The notes: generated by a model not told the origin, from the sequence alone. A DNA stretch of 41,623 nucleotides from Tabrizicola sp. (GCA_012032275.1 JAAURK010000005.1:1-41623); one strand, 5' to 3'; positions 10,126 through 19,754 are shown, numbered from the stretch's first letter. A program made the numbers and translations.

Positions 10126-10884
10126 TCATGGCGCGTCGTCCTCGCGCAAGCGGGTGCCGAATATGCCTCCGGTCGACGCCTCCAATGCGTCGGGGGCATG
10201 AGCCTGCGGTGCCATTAAGACACCAGATGTATCGCGGTTCTCCTGCTCCTGATCTGCAGTCGAACTGCCATCGGAGCGATCCACGAAGATTGGTGCCTCG
10301 CGCCAATCCTTGGGGGCCGGGGCATCGCTGCCCCTGCCGTCAACTTGTCCCAATCCCATCATCGGCAGCAGTTTTGCCAGATAGGCCCGTGTCTCGCGGG
10401 GCAGGGGGCGGCCGTCGGAAACATGCTGGCGATAGCGCTCCGGGCCGGCATTGTAAGCCGCGAGGAAGCCCGGCGAACCGAAGCGGTCGTACATTTCCCG
10501 CAGATAAGCGGTGCCAGCGAGAATGTTGTCACGGGGATCGAAAGGATCGCGCCCGAGCTGATGGCGTTTGCGAAGTTCGGCCCAAGTCACTGGCATAATC
10601 TGCATCAGCCCGATCGCGCCGGCGCTAGACACGGCGCGCACCTGGCCGGCACTTTCGACCTCGATGACGGCGCGTATCCAGCCTTCTGGAATGCGGAACC
10701 TCTGCGATGCGGCGGTGATATGTGCCGCAAAGGAAGCGGCGGTCGCGCGTTGTACCTCGACAGCTTCTGCAACGGCGATCATCGGCATTGTGGCAGAGGA
10801 TAATAGGCCGGAAAGGAGGGCGAGGGCGGGCATCCAGATGGCGCCAGGTCGTCCGGCAGTCATGCGATGACGGAGACGGGGCAT
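10126..10884 (-). CDS. lytic transglycosylase (SLT domain), conjugation-associated
   Basis: VIEVESAGQVRAVSSAGAIGLMQIMPVTWAELR...NILAGTAYLREMYDRFGSPGFLAAYNAGPERYRQ. Confidence 0.9.
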   Translation of the reverse strand: MPRLRHRMTAGRPGAIWMPALALLSGLLSSATMPMIAVAEAVEVQRATAASFAAHITAASQRFRIPEGWIRAVIEVESAGQVRAVSSAGAIGLMQIMPVTWAELRKRHQLGRDPFDPRDNILAGTAYLREMYDRFGSPGFLAAYNAGPERYRQHVSDGRPLPRETRAYLAKLLPMMGLGQVDGRGSDAPAPKDWREAPIFVDRSDGSSTADQEQENRDTSGVLMAPQAHAPDALEASTGGIFGTRLREDDAP

Positions 10885-10888
10885 CGCA

Positions 10889-11227
10889 CTATGCCTGTTC
10901 GCGGCGCTTTGGTGGTCGGTTCCAGGTCAGAAGGTAAGCCTCGGCCTCGCTCACCGAATGGAACAGATTGGCGTGAATTGGATGGGGCAGGGCGGGATCG
11001 TCGATCAGCACCGACACATAGTCTCCGGCCTTCTCGCCGGTACGCTTCCAACCCGCACCGACGTCGAGCGCGTGATCGCCTTCGCCGATATGAACGCGGT
11101 ATTCGGGCGCGTTCTCAGCATCGCTCCGTTCGGCAGGAACCAGCGTGAGCTCTGCATCGAGCGTCAACGTCTTGAGACGTCCACGATAGCCGTCGCGGGT
11201 GCGGGTGAAGTATCCGATATGTGCCAT
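10889..11227 (-). CDS. DUF736 family protein (copy 1)
   Basis: MAHIGYFTRTRDGYRGRLKTLTLDAELTLVPAE...YRVHIGEGDHALDVGAGWKRTGEKAGDYVSVLIDDPALPHPIHANLF. Confidence 0.9.
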   Translation of the reverse strand: MAHIGYFTRTRDGYRGRLKTLTLDAELTLVPAERSDAENAPEYRVHIGEGDHALDVGAGWKRTGEKAGDYVSVLIDDPALPHPIHANLFHSVSEAEAYLLTWNRPPKRREQA

Positions 11228-11239
11228 GGGATTGTCCTT

Positions 11240-11816
11240 TCATCTGAAGCTGGTGGGATTGGTTGCCGGTCGTTCCTTTCCGGCGGGCCATCGGATGAGC
11301 GTCGTGCCGTCCTCATCGATCCAAAGCGGGACTGCAGAACCGAGAACTGAAATCGAGGAGATCGGACCGAAGTACCGACCATCCAGGCTGGTCGGAGCAT
11401 CCGGATTCATGAGAAAAACCTCGTCGGCGGCGATTTGGCGGCAGCCCTTCCAGACCGGCATCCGTCGGCCGAAACGATCATGCTCGAGGGCGACACCCAT
11501 TTCGACGCCATCGACCGTGACAGTGCGGTTGCGACAGCAAACCGTCTGACCCGGAAGTCCCGCGACCCGCTTCAGGAGTGGGACGCCGAGGCGGGAGATA
11601 GCCACGCAGGGTGATGAACCGAGCGAGCCGTTCCGGTGGTTCGACCAAAACAACGTCGGATACCTTAAGAGCCTCGGCAGACCGTATCAGGTAGAAGCCG
11701 ATCGGCACTGACGGGCTGGTGTTCCAGATGATGGCCGTCGGGATATCGACGAACGCTGAAAGAGCGATTGCGGCGACTGCGGCCGTGCTGACGAGTGACC
11801 AAGTTCGGCGGTTCAT
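11240..11816 (-). pseudogene. traF: S26 family signal peptidase / TraF-like, split by a 1-nt frameshift near 11589-11595
   Basis: N-terminal ORF 11478-11816 (IIWNTSPSVPIGFYLI...PPERLARFITLRGYLPP). It continues in ORF 11240-11653 (LGVPLLKRVAGLPGQTVCCRNRTVTVDGVEMG). An extra base in CCGCCTCGGC explains the shift. Confidence 0.83.
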
Positions 11817-13384
11817 TGGTCAACCCCTCGGCGCATCAGCCAAGCTCTATGGCGGGCCGACGTGTAGGCGCGAGGCTCCAGTCGTGCAGCCAACCTGTTA
11901 TGGGCATGCCGCCAATGGTCCGGTGCGACGTCGACGGGATCGATGCCAAGCGCCTCGATCGCATCTATGTTCTGTAGCACCCGCTCGACCTTGGACCAGC
12001 CTTCAACGGTCAGCAGGATGTCTCCACCCGGCTTCACGAAAGACAGCGTCTGATGTGGCTGGCCCGGTAAGACCGCGCGTACGATGTCAAGACGCGACAA
12101 GATCGTGCCGTAGTCGTTGGACTGCCAACGGACGAAGGCGAAGATGCTTTCGGGAGCGAATCTGACAACGCGGCGACTGCGGTCTATGATGCGTGCGCTC
12201 GCCTGACGACCGAAGCGGATCCAGTGCTCGATTTTCTTCTCGACCCAGATCAGTTCGACGTGACTCAGGGCTTCCACATTCTGTGCTGCCGGTCTTCTGC
12301 CGGCGGAAAGCTTGCTGTGCGGATCATTGGTCATCGCGTGTCTCTGCGATGCCGATGGCGGCGGAGCCGACAAGCTCTCCAATTGGCGCCGCTCACAACA
12401 AGAGTTAGATTCCTGGTTAGATTCCAAGTTAGCGGTGAGGTTTCCGCTTGCACCACGGGACGTAAGGTCCGCTTCCGGTTCCCGATGGCACGAGTGCCGG
12501 GTTCCCGATGGCACGATCGGCCAGGTTCCCGAAAGCACGAGGCCATTAACAGCTTGTCCACAGTCTGCGGCTCGAAAGGTGAGCGTGGTCTTGCCACCGA
12601 GCTTGACCTCTGTCGACAGGACGTATCCCGGCAGTGGTTGGCGGCGGACGATGTCGCGCAACTCGAAGGCGAAGCGCTTGTAAGGGGATAGGCTGGCGGA
12701 CTTCAAATACAAGTGGCGGAATTCGAACTGCCAGCCGCTGCGTTGACGGCCACCGTGCTTGCGCACGATCCGGTAGAGCCAGCGGTCGAACCCACCAGTC
12801 AAGCCGAAATAGGCGCGATCGATGGTGAGGATCAGCGTGCTGTCGAGGACGGCGCTGTAGAACCAGTCCGGGACGATCATCTCGATGCCCGCAGGTCGGC
12901 CCAAATGATCGGTGCGTTCGACCCATTCGTTGATCCAGGAGAAGCGATGTCGACGTCCGGATGCCGGTTGCCGGATCGTGGTCGTGACAGTTGTCGATTG
13001 CAGCCGGTCAAGCGCCGACTTGAGGCGTTGGTAGTCGCGCGCACCCACGCCGCGACCGATGAACGTGAGAATCTCGTAGGGCGTTGCCGCGATCAGACGC
13101 GAGGTCCGCAAACCGGCATCGCGCGCTTCAACCAACTGACTGGCGGCCCAGATCAGGATATCCGCATCCCAGATGGTCGCCATGCCGTGCTCGGGTACGG
13201 CCTCGACCCGAATGGCGACACCCGCAATAGCGTAGTCGATTGGCTGGACACGATGCGATTTGGAGAGGCTGAAGAAGGGATAAGCCATCAGATCCTGCGC
13301 ATCGCGCGGGGCGGGATCGCTGGCGCTGGTCCGGAAAAGCTCCAGCTGCGCGCGTTCGGATCGAGTGGGATGTATCCTCGTCAT
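11813..13384 (-). CDS. RepA-like replication initiator fused in frame to a DUF2840 domain
   Basis: N-terminal part MAYPFFSLSKSHRVQPIDYAIAGVAIRVEAVPEHGMATIWDADILIWAASQL. C-terminal part LSHVELIWVEKKIEHWIRFGRQASARIIDRSRRVVRFAPESIFAFVRWQSNDYGTILSRLDI...HRAWLMRRG (DUF2840). One uninterrupted 523-aa frame. Confidence 0.8.
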   Translation of the reverse strand: MTRIHPTRSERAQLELFRTSASDPAPRDAQDLMAYPFFSLSKSHRVQPIDYAIAGVAIRVEAVPEHGMATIWDADILIWAASQLVEARDAGLRTSRLIAATPYEILTFIGRGVGARDYQRLKSALDRLQSTTVTTTIRQPASGRRHRFSWINEWVERTDHLGRPAGIEMIVPDWFYSAVLDSTLILTIDRAYFGLTGGFDRWLYRIVRKHGGRQRSGWQFEFRHLYLKSASLSPYKRFAFELRDIVRRQPLPGYVLSTEVKLGGKTTLTFRAADCGQAVNGLVLSGTWPIVPSGTRHSCHREPEADLTSRGASGNLTANLESNQESNSCCERRQLESLSAPPPSASQRHAMTNDPHSKLSAGRRPAAQNVEALSHVELIWVEKKIEHWIRFGRQASARIIDRSRRVVRFAPESIFAFVRWQSNDYGTILSRLDIVRAVLPGQPHQTLSFVKPGGDILLTVEGWSKVERVLQNIDAIEALGIDPVDVAPDHWRHAHNRLAARLEPRAYTSARHRAWLMRRGVDQ

Positions 13385-13404
13385 GACGGGTGCTGCCGTG
13401 AAAC

Positions 13405-13686
13405 TCAGCGTGACCTGACAACGGAACCGCCGAGGGTTCTGTCGTCTTGGCGTTTGGCGGGCAGAACCGAACTGCGCGGATCGGAGGTCGAGGTGACGGC
13501 GCCGCGATCTGCCCAGGCTTGCAGGTCCTCGACGGAATAGACGACGCGACCGCCGAGCTTGCGATAGGCGGGGCCGGTTCCGTAGGTGCGGTGCTTTTCG
13601 AGCGTGCGGCCGGACAGGCTCAGAAAACGGGCGGCTTCAGGCGTCCGCAGGTAGCGCGGCGGCAAGCCGGTGGGGTTGGCGGACAT
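13405..13686 (-). CDS. AlpA-like helix-turn-helix DNA-binding protein
   Basis: YLRTPEAARFLSLSGRTLEKHRTYGTGPAYRKLGGRVVYSVEDLQAWAD. Confidence 0.88.
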   Translation of the reverse strand: MSANPTGLPPRYLRTPEAARFLSLSGRTLEKHRTYGTGPAYRKLGGRVVYSVEDLQAWADRGAVTSTSDPRSSVLPAKRQDDRTLGGSVVRSR

Positions 13687-13936
13687 GATCGGGCCTCCGT
13701 GGGTGCGTTGAGGCCGCTGGTGGACAGCGGCGGATCGCGGACACGTTGGCGGAGCAATCCCGCGATGGGGGATGGGGAAGTTGAGGGGATGAAAATCGCA
13801 CCCCTCGGCGAAAAGCTAGGGCCGGGATCTAGCGTTGTCCCGCCTTCAGAGCCGGAATCGCATTAGAGCCAAATTTCGCAGTTTGGTTGATCCCGCCATT
13901 CCACAATAAATCTGGATCTTGCTTGTGTCATTTATT

Positions 13937-13964
13937 CGTTATATAAACGATTCGTTACATAACG
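13937..13964. promoter_or_regulatory. tandem dyads upstream of arsR-like gene (candidate autoregulatory operator)
   Basis: CGTT-ATATA-AACG (13937-13949) and CGTTA-CA-TAACG (13953-13964) directly upstream of the ATG at 13966. Confidence 0.6.
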
Positions 13965-13965
13965 G

Positions 13966-14337
13966 ATGCTGTCAGTGAACAACCTTGATACCACCTTCGC
14001 TGCCCTCGCCGATCCCACGCGTCGCGCCATCATTGCGCGGCTAGCGCAGGGCGAGGCGACGGTGCAGGACCTCGCCAGACCGTTCTCCATCAGCCAGCCT
14101 GCGATCAGCCGCCATCTGAAGGTGCTGGAGGAGGCGGGACTGATCGAAACCCGTATCGAAGGCACTGCGCGCCCTCGTCGCCTTAAACCCGAGGCCGTTG
14201 AGACGCTCTGGGAATGGTTGGGTCAGTACCGCGCCCTGTGGGAAAAGCAGTTCGAGAAGCTCGATGCCGTTCTGGACAGCCTGACCGAGGAAGCGGGCGA
14301 AATGCCCTCCGACACCCGTGAAAGGAGCCCATCATGA
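13966..14337 (+). CDS. ArsR-family transcriptional regulator
   Basis: ALADPTRRAIIARLAQGEATVQDLARPFSISQPAISRHLKVLEEAGLIETRIEGTARPRRL. Confidence 0.93.
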   Translation: MLSVNNLDTTFAALADPTRRAIIARLAQGEATVQDLARPFSISQPAISRHLKVLEEAGLIETRIEGTARPRRLKPEAVETLWEWLGQYRALWEKQFEKLDAVLDSLTEEAGEMPSDTRERSPS

Positions 14338-14786
14338 ACTCGGACTCGAACAAGTTGCAGGTAGTCCAGGACGGCGAAACCGACATCATCGTCCGGCGCT
14401 TTTTCTCCCACCCGCCTGCCCGCGTCTGGCGGGCTCTAACTGATCCTATGCTGATCCCGCAGTGGCTCGGTGAAATGAAACGCTGCGAAATGGACGCACG
14501 TCCGGGCGGTTCTTTCCACTACGAATGGGATGAGTTCGCTTTCTCAGGGCCAGTCCTGGCCGTCGATGCGCCCCATCATATGGTCCACGTTGAGCACTTC
14601 AGCGGAGATGCGGCCTACAATGCCGAGATCACGACTGATCTGGTCGCCCACGGAACCGGGACCCGCATGACCGTGATGATGCGCTATGCAAACGCCGAGG
14701 CGCGGGCCGCTGCAATTGCCAACGGCTTCACCGACAGCTTGGAGGAAACTTACGGCAAACTCGAGGCTGTCCAGGTCAAAGAATAA
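14334..14786 (+). CDS. SRPBCC (AHSA1-like) protein
   Basis: RRFFSHPPARVWRALTDPMLIPQWLGEMKRCEMDARPGGSFHYEW; overlaps the arsR-like gene. Confidence 0.9.
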   Translation: MNSDSNKLQVVQDGETDIIVRRFFSHPPARVWRALTDPMLIPQWLGEMKRCEMDARPGGSFHYEWDEFAFSGPVLAVDAPHHMVHVEHFSGDAAYNAEITTDLVAHGTGTRMTVMMRYANAEARAAAIANGFTDSLEETYGKLEAVQVKE

Positions 14787-14813
14787 CGGCGCAACCCCCA
14801 AAGGACACTCGTG

Positions 14814-14840
14814 TGCCTGCAGTAAGGCTTTGTGCAGGCA
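14814..14840. repeat. inverted repeat TGCCTGCA / TGCAGGCA in SRPBCC-DoxX intergenic region
   Basis: 8-bp perfect arms (14814-14821, 14833-14840), 11-nt loop, no T-tract. Confidence 0.6.
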
Positions 14841-14926
14841 GTTGTAGCTGCGCCGCCAGAGACGCCCCAGCTCAGCGAAACTGAACGTCGAAATGCTATT
14901 GCCGCGACCACGAAGAGGAACCCAAG

Positions 14927-15325
14927 ATGACAAAAGGAAAAATTGTGTACTGGGTCAGCACGGTCTTGCTGTGCTTGGCCTACGCAATGGGAGCATTCAT
15001 TTATCTGACCCAACGGCCAATGGTTGAAGAGGGTTTCGGCTTCCTTGGGTATCCGACCTATCTGATCACCGTGCTGATCGTGGCGAAGATCGCGGCGCCC
15101 ATAGTCATTCTGACGCGCTTTTCAGTCCGGCTCAGCGATCTGGCCTATGCGGGCATTTTGTACCACCTGCTGCTTGCCTTCTCGGCTCACCTGAATGTCG
15201 GGGACGGCGGATTTGTTCCGGTTCTCGTGGCCTTGGCTTTGTTGGCCGCCTCGTTCCTCAGCCAGAACACCGCCCGCAAAATACCCTCGCCCAATGTGCC
15301 TTCGGTATTCGGTCTCACCGCTTAG
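14927..15325 (+). CDS. DoxX-like membrane protein
   Basis: 132 aa with several hydrophobic segments; GFGFLGYPTYLITVLIVAKIAAPIVIL. Confidence 0.75.
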   Translation: MTKGKIVYWVSTVLLCLAYAMGAFIYLTQRPMVEEGFGFLGYPTYLITVLIVAKIAAPIVILTRFSVRLSDLAYAGILYHLLLAFSAHLNVGDGGFVPVLVALALLAASFLSQNTARKIPSPNVPSVFGLTA

Positions 15326-15402
15326 CGATGGGCATTTCGCCACTTCGTCGGGAGATGCGTGACTTGGACGACAGCGAGACAAGTTGCGAAGGAGATGAAA
15401 AG

Positions 15403-16041
15403 ATGAACACCAGCCCCTCAATTACAGTCACGCCAATCCTTGTTGCCGAACTGCACGTCGAAGTTGAACTGATGCCAGTTTACGTGCACGTCATCGATCA
15501 CCCCGATGCGCGCATACTGGTCGACACTGGCATGACTGACTTGCACCCTGTCGTGGTGGACGCTTTCAATCCCCGCCTCTATCCACTGAACAAGCAGGAC
15601 TTTGACATCGCTGGCATCGACATCGTCGTCAACACGCACCTGCACGCCGATCATTGCGGCGGCAACCACCTCTTTGCTGGCAAGCCGATCTACGTCCAGC
15701 GCCGGGAACTTGACGACGCCCACATCAACAAAGATGAATACCCAATTCTTGAGTGGGTCGATGCGCCGGGCGTGCGGTATGTGCCGGTCGACGGCGAACT
15801 TGAGTTACTTCCCGGAATCCGGCTTGTCCCCGCACCTGGCCATACACCCGGCCTGCAGATGGTCGTCATCGAGGCTGACGGCCGTCCGGTCATCGTTGGC
15901 GGTGACGTCGCAGTTTGGTTTGGTGAACTCGACCAACCGGAGAGCGAAGGCCAACTGCGTGTCATAGCACTGAATCCCGAGCTGGTCTGGCTGGCGCACG
16001 AGCACAAGCCATGGCGAAACCCAGAGTCCACGTCCCGCTGA
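15403..16041 (+). CDS. MBL-fold hydrolase, N-acyl-homoserine-lactonase-like
   Basis: Metal-binding NTHLHADHCGGNHLF, PGHTPGLQMVVIE, VGGDVAVW; RBS-like gaaggagatg before MNTSPS. Confidence 0.85.
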   Translation: MNTSPSITVTPILVAELHVEVELMPVYVHVIDHPDARILVDTGMTDLHPVVVDAFNPRLYPLNKQDFDIAGIDIVVNTHLHADHCGGNHLFAGKPIYVQRRELDDAHINKDEYPILEWVDAPGVRYVPVDGELELLPGIRLVPAPGHTPGLQMVVIEADGRPVIVGGDVAVWFGELDQPESEGQLRVIALNPELVWLAHEHKPWRNPESTSR

Positions 16042-16109
16042 CGGTCGTGAAAACGGGGGTCGCCGCGCCGTCATTCGCCTATGCACAACAAAAATCGGAG
16101 GAAGAGCAG

Positions 16110-16523
16110 ATGACAACTTCGATCGACTACATCAACCCAGTGGGCATGCATCAGAGCACGGTATTCTCGCAGGGGGTTCTCATACCCGCCGAAATGCGCA
16201 CCCTGATCATCGGCGGTCAGAACGGCGTCGATGAGCGGGGTGAGGTTGTCAGCAACGACCTTGCCGGACAGACGGCTAAGGCTGTCGACAATCTGATCAG
16301 GGTGCTTGAAGCTGCGGGTGGCACGCTCAGTGATCTTGTGCATGTCGGTCTTTACATAAAGGGAGATAGTGACTTTACGCCCGGTTTCACCGAGTGGATG
16401 AAACGGGCAGGCGCGATCAGAAACCCACCTGCCGTCTCGGTCATACGGGTGTTGGGTCTGGTCAATCCTGACTTCCTCATCGAGATTTTGGCAACTGCGG
16501 CGTTGCCTGTCTCCGGTCGTTGA
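16110..16523 (+). CDS. RidA/YjgF family protein
   Basis: GQNGVDERGEVVSNDLAGQTAKAVDNLIRVLEAAGGTLSDLVHVGLYIKGDSDF...NPPAVSVIRVLGL. Confidence 0.88.
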   Translation: MTTSIDYINPVGMHQSTVFSQGVLIPAEMRTLIIGGQNGVDERGEVVSNDLAGQTAKAVDNLIRVLEAAGGTLSDLVHVGLYIKGDSDFTPGFTEWMKRAGAIRNPPAVSVIRVLGLVNPDFLIEILATAALPVSGR

Positions 16524-16578
16524 CCGATGTTCGCTTTGTCCTCAAGGTCGCTAGCCCTTCGACTCCCATGTGTCCTAT

Positions 16579-17350
16579 TCACTTCCGCCGCTGGCGCACC
16601 AATAGTCCTCGGTAGCCCCCGTCGATCAGGGCTCGTCCGTCCCTGACAAGCGCGATCGTGCTGTCGCGCAAGGACGATGTCTTCCAGGGATGTTCCGCGA
16701 TACGGTCGTCGCCATAGAGCACCTTGGCGATGTTGCGATAGGTGGCGCCGTCCAAGTGTCCGTCGATCGCCTGCAGCATTTGGCGCAATCGGCGTCGTCT
16801 TTGCACGGTCATTCGTGTGTCAGCAACCGGTGGACGCCGCCGCAGGAGCTGCGAAAGCCGACTGACCGCCTCGATCCTGTCGGCGCAGCTCTCATCGAGT
16901 GGGATGAGTGCCGCAACTGGCAGCCCGGGTCGTGCCCCGTCGATCATGAGCAGTCGGACCGATGATGCGCCGATGCCAATCCGCAGGCTTAAGCCATCGG
17001 GATCATAGCGCGCGCTATCCTTGTCGAGTTCTGGGAGTGGGGTGGGCTCCTGCCCGGAAAACGGCGTTCGTGCGGTCAGGATGATGGTGCCGGGATCCGC
17101 TTCCGGTTGCCAATAGACCACTGCGTGCACTGCGCTCAGCTTTGGATCGACCGGGAAATCGCAGGCCCCACGACTGGCGCACGGTCCGCGTCAGGTCATG
17201 GGGGCTCTCTTTCCTTCGGCGGGCGCCGACATAGTCGCGCTGGTATTCGACATTGCGACGCAGCCATTCCCAGGCGAGGTCCGGAGCAGACAGGGTTTCC
17301 GCATACGCGTATTCCGACGCCGAACGCCAATGAGAGGGGTCGAGAGACAT
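16579..17350 (-). pseudogene. DUF6499/DUF2285-like protein, split by a 1-nt frameshift near 17151-17154
   Basis: N-terminal MSLDPSHWRSASEYAYAETLSAPDLAWEWLRRNVEYQRDYVGARR...SWGLRFP, then VDPKLSAVHAVVYWQPEADPGTIILTART in another frame to 16579. Confidence 0.8.
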
Positions 17351-17464
17351 CGTGGTCCTCCAGACTCGCACATCAATTGCGTTCGTCGATGTTCGACCAA
17401 GAGGGGATTGCGGGGAAGTCGGCAAAAGACCAACATGCGATGCCGCAGCGGCATCGCCGCCGCG

Positions 17465-17812
17465 TTAGTGGCTGGACCCTTGCAGGAGTTGGCGATAGCC
17501 GCGCTCGGTCATCCAGCGCGCACGGGCGAGATGGCTTTCGTGAACTTGGCGGGCGCGTTCTTCGTCGTGGGCTGCATCCAGGCCGAACAGAACCGACACG
17601 ACTTCGCGCCAGTCGGCCCTGTCCGCGTCGGCGTCCAGAAGACGCAGATAGAGCGTCGTGTGCGCCCGGTCATAGTCGGTGAGCACCGCACTGTCCGGCG
17701 GCTGATCAAGCAGTTGGTCTTGCGACACCCTGGATCCCCCTTGCAGCACGATAGGCGGAATTTCGCTGCCTGTTAATCCATATCCTTCTGGATGTTCGCC
17801 AGTAGCTCTCAC
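17465..17812 (-). CDS. DUF2285-family small protein
   Basis: LTDYDRAHTTLYLRLLDADADRADWREVVSVLFGLDAAHDEERARQVHESHLARARWMTERGYRQLL. Confidence 0.75.
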   Translation of the reverse strand: MRATGEHPEGYGLTGSEIPPIVLQGGSRVSQDQLLDQPPDSAVLTDYDRAHTTLYLRLLDADADRADWREVVSVLFGLDAAHDEERARQVHESHLARARWMTERGYRQLLQGSSH

Positions 17813-17898
17813 GGCGACATCATCTTGTGCGGGCCTTGCATCGACCGGAACACTCAGGAGGCAACAAACTCTACCAGAGTGACGCTTGAGCGCTTACT

Positions 17899-17929
17899 AC
17901 ATACTATAGTTGATAAACTTAAAGTATGT
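17899..17929. promoter_or_regulatory. dyad upstream of Xre gene (candidate operator)
   Basis: ACATACT ... AGTATGT with 17-bp spacer in AT-rich DNA, about 20 bp upstream of the start at 17950. Confidence 0.6.
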
Positions 17930-17949
17930 AAATCGCGAACAGTCTGTGC

Positions 17950-18171
17950 ATGGACATGCGCAAACTGGTTGGCCGGAACTTTTCGCGCCTGCGTCGGGAG
18001 AAGGGCCTGACGCAGGAGCAGGTGGAAGAACGCTCGGGCTTCAGCCAGCAGTATCTGAGCAGCCTGGAGCGGGGGCGACGAAATCCGACCGTGATCACGT
18101 TGTACGAGCTGGCAGAGGCACTGGGCGTGGACCACGTTGAACTGGTGAGGCCCGACGTTGAGGAAGGCTGA
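17950..18171 (+). CDS. Xre-family HTH regulator (73 aa)
   Basis: VGRNFSRLRREKGLTQEQVEERSGFSQQYLSSLERGRRNPTVITLYELAEALGV. Confidence 0.92.
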   Translation: MDMRKLVGRNFSRLRREKGLTQEQVEERSGFSQQYLSSLERGRRNPTVITLYELAEALGVDHVELVRPDVEEG

Positions 18172-18285
18172 CTGGGTCAGGTAGTCCTGATCGGCAGCTA
18201 TGCGAACAAAGCGTCAATGGCTCCCGCAGCGTCGCCGCCGCAGGAGCCATGGAAGTAGCGGCAAAAGACTTGCTATTTCGATCCG

Positions 18286-19194
18286 TCAGCTCGGGGCATC
18301 GATGAACGCGATAGCTGCTTCGCCCGGTCGGGTATCTGCGAAGATGTTGTAGTGGGTGGCGCTGGGAATGATGGCCAGGCGGTTGGCATTCATGGCCGAC
18401 CCGTCCCATTGTGCGTCTTGCAACCCGCCTCCGAGCAATTCGAAAAAGCTGGCGATGTGGCTCGTGCGAACCGCATCCCAGTCGGCGAACATCAGCAGCG
18501 TCGGCGCTTCGATCCGCTTGACCTCGGCGGACCAGTCGAAATCGTGCGACATCATCTCTGCGACTTGTCCGATGAGGATGGGGAAGTTGTTCGCGTCTGG
18601 CGCAACAGCCGCGTAGGACTCATAAAGCGGCGAGCCTTTCATGCTTTCCGCCATGTCCGGTGTCATCGAGCGCATGCCTTGCTGGTTGTAGTCGTGCCAG
18701 CCGGTCCAAGCATAGGGGGCCGAGACGAGGACTAGCCTGTCCACGACCTCTGGGTGCTGGATCGCCACGCGCATGGCGGTGCCCGAACCGAGCGAATATC
18801 CCATGATGTCGGCCTTCTCGAAGCCGAGAAACTGAATAACACCAGCGACGTCGTCGGCCATGGTTTCATAGCGCATCGGGCGGTCGAACGGCAGGGTGTG
18901 TCCATGCCCCTGAAGGTCGATGGCGACGACCTGATGAGCCTCGGCCAGCAGCGCGACATTTGGCCCGAACATGTCAAGTGTGGCCAGACCGCCATGCAAA
19001 AGGACGATCGGGTCACCTTCGCCGTATATGGCGTAGTAGACCTCGACACCGTTGACGGGCGCGTAGCCGGACTTGGAGGGGGTTGGGAGTTGCATGGTTG
19101 CCTCTTGAGTAGTGGTTTCGGTTTGGCCGATCGCTGGTGCGGCGAACGTCAGGACTGCGACGGCGACAAGAGATAGGTATCCATTCTTGAGCAT
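18286..19194 (-). CDS. alpha/beta hydrolase with N-terminal signal peptide
   Basis: Signal-like MLKNGYLSLVAVAVLTFAAPAIGQ; IVLLHGGLATLDMF; nucleophile elbow GYSLGSG; catalytic-type ATHY. Confidence 0.92.
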   Translation of the reverse strand: MLKNGYLSLVAVAVLTFAAPAIGQTETTTQEATMQLPTPSKSGYAPVNGVEVYYAIYGEGDPIVLLHGGLATLDMFGPNVALLAEAHQVVAIDLQGHGHTLPFDRPMRYETMADDVAGVIQFLGFEKADIMGYSLGSGTAMRVAIQHPEVVDRLVLVSAPYAWTGWHDYNQQGMRSMTPDMAESMKGSPLYESYAAVAPDANNFPILIGQVAEMMSHDFDWSAEVKRIEAPTLLMFADWDAVRTSHIASFFELLGGGLQDAQWDGSAMNANRLAIIPSATHYNIFADTRPGEAAIAFIDAPS

Positions 19195-19382
19195 TTTGGT
19201 TGTCCTTAGTTTGGTTTGCAGGGACGCTACGAGGTGCGGCCCGATGAGACCTACAGTTTCGAAGTCTATAGGAGACCGTTTCGCCAGAGGGGGTCGAGTC
19301 TTGCTGGACTAGTTGACTCATTGTTCTTCGTCTAACGAACCGGAGCAGTCACGCTGACTTTGGAGGGAAGAGGTCGATAACA

Positions 19383-19754
19383 TCAGTCAGTCTCCGGGGG
19401 GTCGTCCAGGTTGGTCTGTACCCAGGCTGGGTTCAGATGGATATCGATCGTCTCCAGAATGCCAGGACCAAGGTTGGCAAACTTGTGTGGAAGGCCAGCA
19501 GGTCCTACGAGGATCTGGCCCGCTTCGGCTTCTATTTTCTGGTCTCCAATGGTGAACAATGCTCGACCAGTACGGATGATGAATACTTCGTCATAGGGAT
19601 GGACGTGCAGGCGCGGGCCTTTGCCGACCTCCTCCGTGGCATAAAACAAGACAGTGACGTCAACTCCGAAATCTTGACCTTGGATGTTGCCACGCCACAG
19701 CCGATCATCCAGTGCCCAGTCAGAACGGTTGATGATTACAGGTACTCGGGTCAT
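19383..19754 (-). CDS. cupin-domain protein
   Basis: LHVHPYDEVFIIRTGRALFTIGDQKIEAEAGQILVGPAGLPHKFANLG. Confidence 0.9.
   Translation of the reverse strand: MTRVPVIINRSDWALDDRLWRGNIQGQDFGVDVTVLFYATEEVGKGPRLHVHPYDEVFIIRTGRALFTIGDQKIEAEAGQILVGPAGLPHKFANLGPGILETIDIHLNPAWVQTNLDDPPETD

Noticed and set aside
12713-13540. 275-aa plus-strand ORF
   Set aside because: Antisense to the RepA-like gene; no recognisable domain.
18217-18250. ATGGCTCC ... GGAGCCAT inverted repeat between Xre and hydrolase genes
   Set aside because: 8-bp arms with an 18-nt loop and no T-tract; could be a terminator but not strong enough to assign.
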